DNA from: Nitrospirota bacterium
GTDB lineage: Bacteria > Nitrospinota_A > UBA7883 > JACRGQ01
Length of the DNA: 39,617 nt
NCBI GenBank assembly: GCA_024275955.1
Contig: JAJRYD010000029.1
Coordinates: 68,500-108,116 of the forward strand
Reading direction: 5' to 3'
In this document: one piece after another, positions 25,192-33,812 of the stretch
Position numbering within the stretch: the first letter of the stretch is position 1
Layout of the letters: every line of letters starts with the position of its first letter
Notes under the pieces: generated by a model
Told to the model about the DNA's origin: nothing
The model's input: the letters and a program-made list of their open reading frames with translations, nothing else
Databases searched by the model: none
Program-made: the position numbers and the translations under genes

Positions 25192-26391
25192 ATGGTTAAT
25201 GCTTTTGAGTTGAAAGGTTCGCTTTCTCCTTCCAAGCTGTCGGAGAAGGCTGATGGCGGTGTAGTTATCGTCGCTGTCAGCATGTCTGATTTGCGGAAAA
25301 CTATAAGAGGCATCATAAAGAAGGCGGGGCAGTTCTCCGTCCTAGAGGCGGGAGAAGGTGCCGCAGTATTGCGACTCCTAAAAGATAACAATACGAAAAC
25401 TGATGCTTTCGTCATACTCGATTGGGATTTGGAAGGGCTTTCCGGTGTTGGTGTTGCCAGAGAAATTAGAAGCAACCCGGATTTTAAAGATACCGCGATA
25501 ATGATTTTGATGTCTGACCCAACTGCCGAATATATAGGTCTTGCGGCCGAAGTGGGAGTAAGCGGCGTTGTGCTAAAACCGTTCGCTCCGGTAACATTGG
25601 TCGACAAATTTTTAAACATAAGGAAGGGCAGGGCCAACCCGCCGGAGCATGTGCTTTTGATGAAAGCTGGTGAAGACCTTGTTGAGCATGGCAGTTACGA
25701 CGAAGCGCTGGAACTTTATATAGAGTCGCAGAAAATAAAAAACAGCGCGCGCATAATCGTTCTTATAGGCGAAGTTTACGAAAAGAAAAGAGATTTTGCC
25801 AGCGCTCAGGTGTCGTACGAGGAGGCGGCCCAGATGAACCCGCTTTACCTTAAGGCATATAATAACGCCTCAAGCCTTTTGATGAAGCTGGGGGATGAAG
25901 CCTCTGCGATGGGCTATCTTGAAAAAGCTGTTGAGATAAGCCCGCTTAGCGCGGATAGACAGGCTACCCTTGGCGGGCTTTATTTAAAGAACGGCGATAA
26001 ACAAAGTGCCGATAGAGCGCTTAGTGAGGCATTAAGGCTTGACCCAACCAAAGGGGTGGAAATAGGCGATAAATATCTTGAGGCTGGGGACGCAGAGAGA
26101 TCTGCCGACTGTTTTAGGAAATACCTTAAAGGAGATGATGACCTGCATACCTATAACCAGCTGGGAATAGCCTTGAGAAGACAGGGCAAGTGGCAGGAGG
26201 CGATAGACGAGTATAAAAAAGCTTTGAGGCTGTTCAGCGACGACGAGGCTTTGCATTTTAATATGGGGAAAGCGTATCTAGAGGGCGAAATGACATTCGA
26301 AGCGAGAGAATGTTTTGGCAAAGCTCTTGCGACGAACCCGAACTTCAAGGAAGCAACGAAAGAGTTACAAAGGCTCGGGTTCGGTTATTAA
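25192..26391 (+). CDS. Response-regulator receiver domain fused to TPR repeats
   Basis: A 399-residue cytoplasmic protein. Residues 22-140 form a receiver-like domain with the phospho-acceptor D77 (VILDWDLEGLSG), S108 (MILMSD) and K129 (VVLKPF). The acidic pair that normally ends the first strand is missing, because the strand reads VVIVAVSMSD. Mg2+-dependent phosphorylation may therefore be weak or absent. Residues 160-399 contain about six TPR units, for example AYNNASSLLMKLGDEASAMG and HTYNQLGIALRRQGKWQEAI. This suggests a scaffold or adaptor. No histidine kinase gene is nearby. ATG 25192 follows GAGGG at 25177-25181 by ten bases. Confidence 0.85.
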   Translation: MVNAFELKGSLSPSKLSEKADGGVVIVAVSMSDLRKTIRGIIKKAGQFSVLEAGEGAAVLRLLKDNNTKTDAFVILDWDLEGLSGVGVAREIRSNPDFKDTAIMILMSDPTAEYIGLAAEVGVSGVVLKPFAPVTLVDKFLNIRKGRANPPEHVLLMKAGEDLVEHGSYDEALELYIESQKIKNSARIIVLIGEVYEKKRDFASAQVSYEEAAQMNPLYLKAYNNASSLLMKLGDEASAMGYLEKAVEISPLSADRQATLGGLYLKNGDKQSADRALSEALRLDPTKGVEIGDKYLEAGDAERSADCFRKYLKGDDDLHTYNQLGIALRRQGKWQEAIDEYKKALRLFSDDEALHFNMGKAYLEGEMTFEARECFGKALATNPNFKEATKELQRLGFGY

Positions 26392-26699
26392 TCGGCGCGT
26401 AGGCTTGTAAGTTCTCGAAAATAGTTGTCCAGTATTTTTATCTGGTCAAACCCGAGCGTTTTTGGGATATCTTTTTTTTAAATTTCGATATCATCCGCGT
26501 CATCTTTTGCTTTGGCTGTAAAAACGGCATTTAGTCGTCCCTGAAAAAGTCGTTTACTGTTTAAACGATTATAAAAACTTTTCCCTTTTTAAGAAGGGAA
26601 GGTGGCGCAAGCCTGTCGAACGCCGGAAGGCTACCGCAACCACCCCCGCCCTTCAGGCTACCCCTCATTCCGCTTCACTAAGGAGGAAGTTTTTGCAAA
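26392..26699. other. Intergenic region with two adjacent hairpins
   Basis: No gene is seen. Besides two hairpins (26548-26570 and 26581-26600), the stretch 26600-26690 has an odd C-rich composition (CCACCCCCGCCCTTC), suggestive of an old repeat element. A 102-residue plus-strand frame (26602-26910) crosses this into the Nudix pseudogene and is not credible as protein. Confidence 0.5.
26548..26600. terminator. Tandem hairpins between the convergent receiver-TPR and Nudix genes
   Basis: The first stem is TCGTTTA at 26550-26556 with TAAACGA at 26562-26568 (5-base loop). The second is TTCCCTT at 26581-26587 with AAGGGAA at 26594-26600 (6-base loop), and a T-run lies within its loop side. Their position between a plus-strand gene end and the end of a minus-strand pseudogene suits bidirectional termination, but neither has a proper trailing U-run. 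Confidence 0.4.
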
Positions 26700-27106
26700 T
26701 AACCTTGAGTTTAATAACTATGTTTTTCATTACTTCTTCATTTTTCTTGCGATTTCCAAAGAGTTAAAAACCGATATTAATCTTTGTCTGCGGTACGAAA
26801 CAACTTTATCAGGGGCGACTAGATATCGCATGCAGTCTTTTGTCTCTCTTTGGGTCGGAATAGGTGGAACTGTTTTAAATCAAAAACTTTCAGTGAAGTT
26901 TCCTCCCTAGCTTCACGCATCGCTACAGATTAGAGCGGCTCCCCGTAATCTACAAAGCCGGCCGGTACCGCCCAAACCTTCGGTTCGTTTTTCCGGTGTA
27001 TAAGGACTATGCCGTTTTCCATCTCGATGACCGTAGGTTTCGGGTTTTTAAAAGTATCTACGCTTTCCCCGCATTTGGGGCAGTTGACGGTTCTCACTGT
27101 TGCCAT
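26700..27106 (-). pseudogene. Nudix hydrolase pseudogene (in-frame stop plus frameshift)
   Basis: From ATG 27106 the minus strand encodes [19 protein letters not shown], a short zinc-ribbon start, then the beginning of a Nudix domain ([23 protein letters not shown]). A TAA at 26930-26932 stops it after 58 residues. In the same frame beyond the stop comes SVAMREAREETSL, clearly the rest of the Nudix box, so GEPLE has become GEPL-stop (one base change from GAA). Next, at about 26861-26870, the frame shifts: KQFH continues as TYSDPKRDKRLHAIS one base over, consistent with a 2-base deletion. Similarity then decays toward 26700. Intact relatives hydrolyse ADP-ribose or NADH-like substrates. The downstream end is uncertain. 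Confidence 0.8.
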
Positions 27107-27175
27107 CTTTCGATTTTATACTTTTTGGCAAGCTTCGTGAAGAAAAGGAGCCGCGAAAAGCCGAAGGATAATTTT

Positions 27176-28048
27176 TTAAACGAGAGAATGTTTTTTGAGA
27201 GCCTTTTTTAATTTATCTCTATTAACTTTTGACATAGCGGTAAGCGGAAGGCGCAGTTCATCGCCCATCCTGCCCATAATCGAAAGAGCGGTCTTTACAG
27301 GCACGGGGTTTGTTTCGTAAAACATCGCTTTGGTCAGCTCCCGCATTTCATAATGAAGTTTTAACGCTTCATCATGGTTTCCAGCGAAGAACGTGTCGTG
27401 CATTTTTGCCATTTTCTTTGGAACCACATTGATAGTTACCGATATCGAGCCATGACCGCCGACAGCGAGCATCGGGTAGTTAATGGCATCGTCGCCGGAA
27501 AGAAGCAAAAAACCTTCGGGACAAAGCGCAAGCAGGTCGATAGCCTGCTCTAGTGAGCCGGTAGCCTCTTTTATCCCGACAATATTCTGGTGTTTGGCAA
27601 GCCTTGCTACTGTTTCTGGGCGTATATCAAGAGCTGTCCTTCCGGGGACATTGTAAAGCACCTGCGGGATGTCGACAGCGTCGGCTATTTTCATATGGTG
27701 GCGGTATGTTCCTTCTTGAGTAGGCTTGTTGTAGTAGGGCGATATCAACAGCGAGCCGTCCGCCCCCAAATCTTTCGCGGCGGCTGTAAGCCTCACCGCT
27801 TCGTTTGTGGAGTTGCTTCCTGTGCCGGCGATTACCTTTACCCTACCATCGGCCACTTTTACCGTGAGTCCGATAAGCTCCTTATGCTCTTCATGGCTAA
27901 GAGTCGCCGACTCTCCGGTAGAGCCACACGGCACTACGCCGTTTACTCCGCTCTCGATAAGCCATTCAATATGCTCGGAAAATTTTCCCATATCAGGCTT
28001 ACCGTTTTCCATCGGTGTAGGTAACGCGGCAAAAGAACCTCTAAACAT
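27176..28048 (-). CDS. dapA: 4-hydroxy-tetrahydrodipicolinate synthase
   Basis: A 290-residue class I aldolase that condenses pyruvate with aspartate semialdehyde, the first committed step to diaminopimelate and lysine. The Schiff-base lysine is K160 (IVGIKEATG). Y132 (LYNVPGRT) and GSTGE (42-46) complete the active site. Family length is normal. The gene has its own promoter and ribosome site (GAGGGG on the minus strand at 28054-28059) and is transcribed away from efp. The other pathway genes lysA and dapF lie 4.5 kb away on the opposite strand. Confidence 0.97.
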   Translation of the reverse strand: MFRGSFAALPTPMENGKPDMGKFSEHIEWLIESGVNGVVPCGSTGESATLSHEEHKELIGLTVKVADGRVKVIAGTGSNSTNEAVRLTAAAKDLGADGSLLISPYYNKPTQEGTYRHHMKIADAVDIPQVLYNVPGRTALDIRPETVARLAKHQNIVGIKEATGSLEQAIDLLALCPEGFLLLSGDDAINYPMLAVGGHGSISVTINVVPKKMAKMHDTFFAGNHDEALKLHYEMRELTKAMFYETNPVPVKTALSIMGRMGDELRLPLTAMSKVNRDKLKKALKKHSLV

Positions 28049-28074
28049 TCACAACCCCTCTTTTAAAAACCAAT

Positions 28075-28104
28075 AGTATAGTTCTAACCTTTCTATCTTG
28101 ACAA
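28075..28104 (-). promoter_or_regulatory. dapA promoter
   Basis: On the minus strand TTGTCA (28099-28104) and TATACT (28075-28080) are separated by 18 bases, and the dapA ATG follows about 27 bases after the -10 box. Both boxes differ from consensus by one base. Confidence 0.6.
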
Positions 28105-28362
28105 CCTATTCGGAGAATAACAGCCTGATATTAGTCTGTCGTATCTTTTTTACACTTTCACGTACTTTTAAAACTGTTTTAGGCTGGCTGATGGCAGGCT
28201 TGGCTGTCCGTTGCCGGCTAGCGCAATGATACTACTGGAAATGGTCTTTCCAGTTGTCCAGCTATGGGCTATCTTTACTGCTTCTCTTGCCATTTTCTTT
28301 GCAGGTTATTTTTTTAGAAACCGCTCGAAACAGCCTAAAAACAGCCCAAAACAGCTAAAAAT

Positions 28363-28391
28363 TTGCAAAAATCACTCAAAAATGGTTAAAT
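28363..28391 (+). promoter_or_regulatory. Possible efp promoter
   Basis: TTGCAA at 28363-28368 and TTAAAT at 28386-28391 with a 17-base spacer, in an A-rich context 35 bases before the efp ATG. The -10 box is weak, so this is tentative. Confidence 0.35.
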
Positions 28392-28425
28392 TCGGTTCTT
28401 CAACAGAATTACAAGGAGAGTTTGC

Positions 28426-28986
28426 ATGTATTCGATGAGCGACCTTAAGGTTGGTCTAAAAATTGAGCTCGACAGCTCAATTTATATAGTCACCACTTAT
28501 GCCCATACCAACCCTGGCAAGGGGCAGGCTTTTGTGAAAGTGAAGATAAAAAATATGAAAACAGGTCAAGTTTTGGAAAAAACCTTTAAGAAGGGCGATT
28601 CCATAAAAAAACCTGACTTTGAGGACAAGGAGATGCAGTATCTCTACAAAGATGACCAAGGCTATCACTTTATGGACACCGCCACATACGAGCAGACGTT
28701 TATAGAAGAGGAGCAGTTGGGTGACGTGGGTAAATTTCTTCAGGAAAATGCTAATGTAAAGGTTCTTTTTCATAACGAAGAGATGATAGACATACAGCTT
28801 CCGGCTCACCTTGTGTTTGTTATATCGCACACGGAACCGGGGCTAAAAGGCGATACAACCGGAACAGCCACAAAGCCGGCAACGCTTGATACCGGCGCTA
28901 TCATACAGGTACCGCTTTTTGTCAACGAGGGAGAGAAGGTAAGGGTTGATACGAGAACAGGGGCATATATAGAAAGAGCGAAGTAA
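28426..28986 (+). CDS. efp: Translation elongation factor P
   Basis: A 186-residue three-domain protein that relieves ribosome stalling at polyproline. Domain I has the loop PGKGQA with K32 at the tip (numbering from ATG 28426), the residue post-translationally modified in many bacteria. Domains II and III contain YLYKDDQGYHFMD and GDTTGTATKPATLDTGA, followed by VRVDTRTGAYIERAK, the usual EF-P ending. A lysine at the tip with PGKG context is compatible with beta-lysylation, but no epmA/epmB gene is in the window. AAGGAGAG at 28411-28418 fits ATG 28426; ATG 28435 is an alternative. It is followed by accB after 17 bases. Confidence 0.97.
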   Translation: MYSMSDLKVGLKIELDSSIYIVTTYAHTNPGKGQAFVKVKIKNMKTGQVLEKTFKKGDSIKKPDFEDKEMQYLYKDDQGYHFMDTATYEQTFIEEEQLGDVGKFLQENANVKVLFHNEEMIDIQLPAHLVFVISHTEPGLKGDTTGTATKPATLDTGAIIQVPLFVNEGEKVRVDTRTGAYIERAK

Positions 28987-29003
28987 GAAATAAGGGGTAT
29001 CTA

Positions 29004-29471
29004 ATGGATCTTGATGAAATAAAAAAGCTTGTGCGTCTTGTGGAAAAGAGCGGGATAAGCGAACTGGAAATAGAAGAAGACGGTAAGAAGATAAAGATAA
29101 CCAAAGCAGAAAGCGGGACGGCTCGGTCTCAGCCTGTTTCTATACCTGTTCCGGTTAACGAGCCTGAGACAGCTCCCATCAAGGAAGTGGTTCGGCCTGT
29201 TGCCCAAAAGGCGGAAGCCGATGTTTCAGGACTTCACTCGATTAAAAGCCCGATAGTAGGCACTTTTTACAACGCGCCATCGCCTGATGCCGGCCCGTAT
29301 GTAAAAGTGGGCGACAGCGTGGAGAAGGGGCAGACGCTTTGCATTATTGAAGCTATGAAGCTGATGAATGAAATCGAATCCGATATAAGCGGAAAAATAG
29401 TTAATATCGTTCCAGACAACTCATCGCCGGTAGAATTCGGCGAAACACTTTTTAGGATTCAGCCGTCATAA
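29004..29471 (+). CDS. accB: Acetyl-CoA carboxylase biotin carboxyl carrier protein
   Basis: A 155-residue carrier protein. The N-terminal domain (about 1-36, LDEIKKLVRLVEKSGISELEIEEDG) binds AccC. A Pro/Val-rich linker covers about 40-72. The biotinyl domain (79-155) carries EAMKLMN, with K119 as the biotinylation site. It hands carboxybiotin from AccC to the carboxyltransferase to make malonyl-CoA for fatty acid synthesis. accA and accD are not in the window. Order efp-accB-accC with short gaps indicates one operon. Confidence 0.97.
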   Translation: MDLDEIKKLVRLVEKSGISELEIEEDGKKIKITKAESGTARSQPVSIPVPVNEPETAPIKEVVRPVAQKAEADVSGLHSIKSPIVGTFYNAPSPDAGPYVKVGDSVEKGQTLCIIEAMKLMNEIESDISGKIVNIVPDNSSPVEFGETLFRIQPS

Positions 29472-29504
29472 GGGCGATGCGGCGCGGACAGTGCTTTACT
29501 ACTG

Positions 29505-30842
29505 ATGTTTAAAAAAATCCTTGTTGCTAATCGCGGTGAAGTGGCTATGCGCATTATCCGGGCCTGTAAGGAGCTCGGAATCGACACCGTCGTAGCACAT
29601 TCAGAAGCCGACGCAGACTCTCTGCCTGTCAGGTTTGCCGAGCTGTCGGTATGTATAGGCCCAAAGCAGGCGGATAAAAGCTACCTCAATATACCAGCGA
29701 TAATTTCTGCCGCCGAAGTTACCGGTTGCGACGCTATACATCCCGGTTACGGTTTTTTATCGGAGAACGCTGGTTTTGCGGAGATATGCGAATCGTGCGA
29801 GATGACCTTTATCGGCCCCTCCGTCAAGCATATAAAAATGATGGGCGACAAAATACAGGCACGGCAAACGGCGATAAAGGCTGGAGTGCCGGTTGTTCCT
29901 GGTAGTGACGGCCCCCTAAAAGAAAAAGATGAAATAATAGCAATCGCTAAAAAAGTAGGCTTTCCGGTGATGCTAAAAGCGTCGGCTGGCGGTGGCGGAC
30001 GTGGCATGAGAATGGTAGAGAATGAAAGTGAGTTACTGTCTACGTTAAAAATTGTGCAGACAGAGGCTCAGGCGGCGTTCGGCAGTGATGTTATTTATCT
30101 TGAAAAGTTTATCACCCAGCCGCGTCATATAGAAGTGCAGTTGCTTGGCGATAAACATGGCAATATAGTTCACCTTTTCGAGAGGGATTGTTCGGTCCAA
30201 CGCCGTCACCAAAAGCTGATAGAAGAAGCTCCGTCCGGCACGCTTGACGAAGATGTTCGCAGGAAGATGGGCGAAACCTCCGTCGCGCTTGCAAAGCATA
30301 TCGGCTACTATTCAGCTGGTACCGTCGAGTTTCTTTTAGACGGTGATACAGATTTCTACTTTATGGAGATGAACACAAGGCTTCAGGTAGAACACCCCGT
30401 GACTGAAATGATTACCGGCATTGATATTCTAAAGGAGCAGATTAAAATCGCGGCGGGGGAGAAAATGCCGTTTTCGCAGGAAGATATCGGTATAAACGGC
30501 CATAGTATCGAATGCAGAATTAACGCGGAAGACCCGGAAAAATTTCTCCCTTCCGTGGGGAAAATACACGAAGTCTACTTCCCGGGCGGGCCTGGCGTTA
30601 GGGTTGATACCGCTCTTTTCGCAGGGTTCGAGGTAACACCATACTACGATTCTCTTATCGCTAAAGTAATCGTCCATTCGCCAAACAGGGAAGAAGCGAT
30701 TATAAGAATGAAGCGCGCGCTGGGCGAGTTTCATATCACCGATATAAAAACAACCATTCCTATTTTATCCAGCATTCTCGATTCCGAGCAGTTTCATGGC
30801 GGAAAGGTTACCACTAGGTTTCTGGAAGACTTTATGAAATGA
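29505..30842 (+). CDS. accC: Acetyl-CoA carboxylase biotin carboxylase subunit
   Basis: A 445-residue ATP-grasp enzyme that carboxylates biotin on AccB using bicarbonate and ATP. It opens MFKKILVANRGEVAMRIIRA. The ATP-binding glycine loop is KASAGGGGRGMRMV. RDCSVQRRHQKLIEEAPS and FYFMEMNTRLQVEHPVTE carry the catalytic and metal-binding residues. Length and N-terminus are typical. The stop overlaps the transporter gene by ATGA, so the symporter is probably cotranscribed. Confidence 0.98.
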   Translation: MFKKILVANRGEVAMRIIRACKELGIDTVVAHSEADADSLPVRFAELSVCIGPKQADKSYLNIPAIISAAEVTGCDAIHPGYGFLSENAGFAEICESCEMTFIGPSVKHIKMMGDKIQARQTAIKAGVPVVPGSDGPLKEKDEIIAIAKKVGFPVMLKASAGGGGRGMRMVENESELLSTLKIVQTEAQAAFGSDVIYLEKFITQPRHIEVQLLGDKHGNIVHLFERDCSVQRRHQKLIEEAPSGTLDEDVRRKMGETSVALAKHIGYYSAGTVEFLLDGDTDFYFMEMNTRLQVEHPVTEMITGIDILKEQIKIAAGEKMPFSQEDIGINGHSIECRINAEDPEKFLPSVGKIHEVYFPGGPGVRVDTALFAGFEVTPYYDSLIAKVIVHSPNREEAIIRMKRALGEFHITDIKTTIPILSSILDSEQFHGGKVTTRFLEDFMK

Positions 30843-32329
30843 GCGGCAGGAAGGCTACCAGTAGAGAGTTTTTTTCGTCTCGCTGGGGTCTGCTTGCGGC
30901 ATCGCTTGGCTGTGCCATCGGTGTCGGCAATATCTGGAGGTTTCCACGGCTTGCCGCGGAGTACGGCGGCGGTTCCTTCATTATAATCTGGCTTATATTC
31001 CTTTTCGTGTGGTCTATACCACTTATCATTGCCGAATACACATTAGGCAGAAAAATGCGCTTAGGGCTTGTAGGAACCTTTGCCAAGTTTGGAGAGAAAA
31101 ACCGCGCGTGGATGGGCGCCTTCATAGCTCTTGTCGCTACCGCCGTTCTTTTTTACTACTCGGTTATAGCGGGGTGGTGTTTTTACTATTTTTTCCAGTC
31201 GCTTGGCGGCGGAGTTGCCGGCTTGGAAAGCGGAGATGCCAAACAGTTTTTTCTCGATTTTGCGGCAAACCCCGTCAATGGCCTTTCTTACATGATTATT
31301 CCTCTGCTTATTTGCGGCGGAATTATTTTTGCGAAAGGCGTTCATGGGATAGAGCAGATGAACAAGTTCATGATTCCCTCGCTTTTTGTGCTTCTCATAA
31401 TTACCGCCGGATATGCCTGCGCTATGCCGGGAGCTATGCGGGGCATCGGCTACCTGCTTATCCCTAAGTGGGAACAGTTTTTAAATTACGAAACATGGAT
31501 AATGGCGCTTGGGCAGTCGGCATGGTCTACTGGTGCTGGTTTCGGGCTTTTTCTTACCTATGCCGTTTATGTTAAAGAAGAAGAAAATATAGTAGCCAAC
31601 TCGATACTCACAGGAATAGGAAACAACATAGCATCCATAATAGCGGCGCTAGCGATAATACCTACCATATACGCTTTCATGCCGCCGGAAGATGCGGCGA
31701 CCGTTCTTAAGTCAGGCTCGGTAGGGCTTACATTTTTTACATTGCCGGAGCTTTTCGCGCAGATGCCGATGGGGAGTGTGATAGGCCCGCTCTTTTTCCT
31801 TACGCTGATATTCGCCGCACTCAGCTCAATGATATCACTGATGGAACTGCCGACAAGAGTGTTGATGGACTTTCATCTGCCGAGAAAAAAAGCTGTGGTA
31901 ATCGTAGTAGCTACCGCTATAGCTCTCGGGTTTCCCTCCGCGTACAGTCTCGACTTTCTCGACAATCAGGATTTCGTTTGGGGGCAGGGGCTTATAATCT
32001 CCGGTTTTCTATTTGCTTTTTTAATTATCAGTTACGGTGTAACACGGTTCCGCGAACAGCTACTCGATGTCGCTAAACGGTTTCGTGTGGGAGGTTGGTT
32101 CGACTTAGCTATCAAATATGTCATACCTGTCGAGTTCGCGCTGTTGATGCTCTGGTGGTTTGTCGGGGCTATCGGCGAAGAAGCAGACTGGTACGATATT
32201 TTTGCCGTCAAAAGTCTTGGCACTTGCCTTTTTCAGTGGGGTCTTGCCGCTTTTGTCTTTTACCTGCTAAACGATTTTATGAAACGAAAGCTTCACGCAT
32301 CGGCAGAACCTTCCGATCATAATTTCTGA
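30839..32329 (+). CDS. Neurotransmitter:sodium symporter (NSS/LeuT-like) family transporter
   Basis: A 496-residue protein with 11-12 membrane helices. The family start RWGLLAASLGCAIGVGNIWRFPRLAAEYGGG includes the unwound TM1 with GNIWRFP, which binds Na+ and substrate. LIIAEYTLGR in TM2 and the TM6 region AWSTGAGFGLFLTYA also match. LeuT-type relatives import amino acids with Na+. The substrate is unknown, though the position between accC and lysA hints at amino acids. It is coupled to accC by a 4-base overlap. A small GC stem (GGCGC/GCGCC at 32352-32366) lies just downstream. Confidence 0.93.
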   Translation: MSGRKATSREFFSSRWGLLAASLGCAIGVGNIWRFPRLAAEYGGGSFIIIWLIFLFVWSIPLIIAEYTLGRKMRLGLVGTFAKFGEKNRAWMGAFIALVATAVLFYYSVIAGWCFYYFFQSLGGGVAGLESGDAKQFFLDFAANPVNGLSYMIIPLLICGGIIFAKGVHGIEQMNKFMIPSLFVLLIITAGYACAMPGAMRGIGYLLIPKWEQFLNYETWIMALGQSAWSTGAGFGLFLTYAVYVKEEENIVANSILTGIGNNIASIIAALAIIPTIYAFMPPEDAATVLKSGSVGLTFFTLPELFAQMPMGSVIGPLFFLTLIFAALSSMISLMELPTRVLMDFHLPRKKAVVIVVATAIALGFPSAYSLDFLDNQDFVWGQGLIISGFLFAFLIISYGVTRFREQLLDVAKRFRVGGWFDLAIKYVIPVEFALLMLWWFVGAIGEEADWYDIFAVKSLGTCLFQWGLAAFVFYLLNDFMKRKLHASAEPSDHNF

Positions 32330-32552
32330 TTCCTGTTTTCGTAATAGGCTTGGCGCATGTCGCGCCTGTTATGCCGGTTTTCTCCGTTCTACCCCTCGGT
32401 GCCGTGTAATAAACGTCTCCCGAAGGTGGTAGCGGTGCTATTAGCTAAAGTTCAGAAGTTTTCAAAGATATTATTATCCGTCTGTGAGGGCTGGTTCTAC
32501 GCCTATATAGTGGTGTAGAATACCTGCTTTCTGTATATTACGAGGAGGGTCG
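32330..32552. other. Gap before lysA with hairpin and inverted repeat
   Basis: GGCGC at 32352-32356 and GCGCC at 32362-32366 form a 5-bp stem after the symporter gene. TTCTAC at 32495-32500 and GTAGAA at 32515-32520 form an inverted repeat about 35 bases before lysA, around a TATATAG sequence, plausible as promoter or operator. GAGGAGGG at 32542-32549 is a strong lysA ribosome site. No lysine riboswitch was recognised. Confidence 0.4.
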
Positions 32553-33806
32553 ATGCATCATTTTGATTATAAGGACGGTATCCTGCATTGCGAGGATGTC
32601 TCACTCGAAAAGATTGCCGAGGAGGTCGGCACACCGTTCTACTGCTACAGCCAGGCGACACTTTCGCGGCATTTTAGAGTATTTGATGACGCATTTAAAG
32701 ATATCGACCATCTTGTCTGTTTTGCTGTAAAGGCGAACTCCAACCTTGCTATAGTCAACGAGCTTGTAAAGGCCGGCTCCGGCTGTGATACCGTTTCGGC
32801 AGGGGAGATTTTCCGCGCTTTAAAGGCAGGGTGCGATCCAAAAAAGATAGTCTACGCCGGAGTAGGCAAGACAGAAAGCGAGATCGAATATGCCCTAAAA
32901 AGCGGCGTGCTTATGTTCAATGTCGAATCTTCGCAGGAACTTTTTGCGATAGACTCTGTCGCGGCGAGGCTCAACACAAAAGCTAGAGTAGCCTTAAGGA
33001 TAAACCCCGACGTAGACCCACAAACACATCCGTACATCTCTACAGGTTTAAAGGAGAACAAGTTCGGCTTCAATATCAACACGGCGATAGACGAATACCG
33101 GCTCGCGGCAAAGATGGACAATCTCGAGATTGTCGGCGTGCATCAGCATATAGGTAGCCAGATAACTATGATAAGCCCGTTCGTCGACGCTCTTTCACGG
33201 CTTCTTGAATTTGTTGTAAAACTAAAGGACGATGGAATTAACATTAAGTATATAAACCTCGGCGGTGGGCTGGGCATCACTTACAAAGACGAATCGCCCC
33301 CTCTTCCAGCGGAGCTGGCAAAAGAGATAGTACCGCTTTTAAAAGATAGCGGCTGTACTATTGTTTTTGAGCCGGGCAGAATGATTGTCGGCAACGCCGG
33401 GGTTATGGTCTCCCGCATCATCTACACAAAGAAAAACGAAGGGAAGACGTTTTACATTGCCGATGCCGGCATGAACGATCTTGTCCGCCCATCTCTATAT
33501 AACGCGCATCAGGCTATACAGCCTGTTTCGCAGAGTGCCGCCCAAAGAAAAAAAGTAGAGGCCGACGTGGTAGGCCCGATATGCGAGAGCGGGGACTTTC
33601 TGGCCAAAGATAGGGTATTGCCGGAGTTTAAAAAGGGAGAGCTTTTTGCCGTTATGAGCTCCGGAGCTTACGGGTTTACTATGTCTTCCAACTACAATTC
33701 CCGCAGGCGTGTGCCGGAAATCTTCGTAAAAGGAGACAGGTACGATATAATACGCGAGAGGGAAAGTATGGAAGATCTTATTCGCGGCGAAAAGATACCT
33801 GTATAG
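32553..33806 (+). CDS. lysA: Diaminopimelate decarboxylase
   Basis: A 417-residue PLP enzyme of the alanine-racemase fold that converts meso-diaminopimelate to lysine. K60 (CFAVKANSN) is the PLP lysine. HQHIGSQ, NLGGGLGITY and FEPGRMIVGNAG build the phosphate site. The CESGDFLAKDR segment carries the cross-subunit catalytic cysteine, and GAYGFTMSSNYNSRRR is the C-terminal signature. Strong ribosome site; dapF follows after 6 bases, so the two form a lysA-dapF operon for the last steps of lysine synthesis. Confidence 0.98.
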   Translation: MHHFDYKDGILHCEDVSLEKIAEEVGTPFYCYSQATLSRHFRVFDDAFKDIDHLVCFAVKANSNLAIVNELVKAGSGCDTVSAGEIFRALKAGCDPKKIVYAGVGKTESEIEYALKSGVLMFNVESSQELFAIDSVAARLNTKARVALRINPDVDPQTHPYISTGLKENKFGFNINTAIDEYRLAAKMDNLEIVGVHQHIGSQITMISPFVDALSRLLEFVVKLKDDGINIKYINLGGGLGITYKDESPPLPAELAKEIVPLLKDSGCTIVFEPGRMIVGNAGVMVSRIIYTKKNEGKTFYIADAGMNDLVRPSLYNAHQAIQPVSQSAAQRKKVEADVVGPICESGDFLAKDRVLPEFKKGELFAVMSSGAYGFTMSSNYNSRRRVPEIFVKGDRYDIIRERESMEDLIRGEKIPV

Positions 33807-33812
33807 CTAAAA

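Larger units (their letters stand above)
28049..28425. other. 377-base divergent region between dapA and efp
   Basis: It contains the dapA promoter (28075-28104) and a possible efp promoter (28363-28391). An A-rich tract at 28326-28360 has three near-copies of AAACAGC followed by a pyrimidine and A-run. A 75-codon plus frame (28211-28438) has a hydrophobic patch but runs into efp and lacks a ribosome site, so it is not called. Confidence 0.5.

Noticed and set aside
26602-26910. 102-codon plus-strand frame
   Set aside because: It is the antisense shadow of the Nudix pseudogene plus the C-rich tract, without a start context.
28211-28438. 75-codon frame with a hydrophobic segment upstream of efp
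   Set aside because: No ribosome site, it ends inside efp, and its second half reads the A-rich leader.
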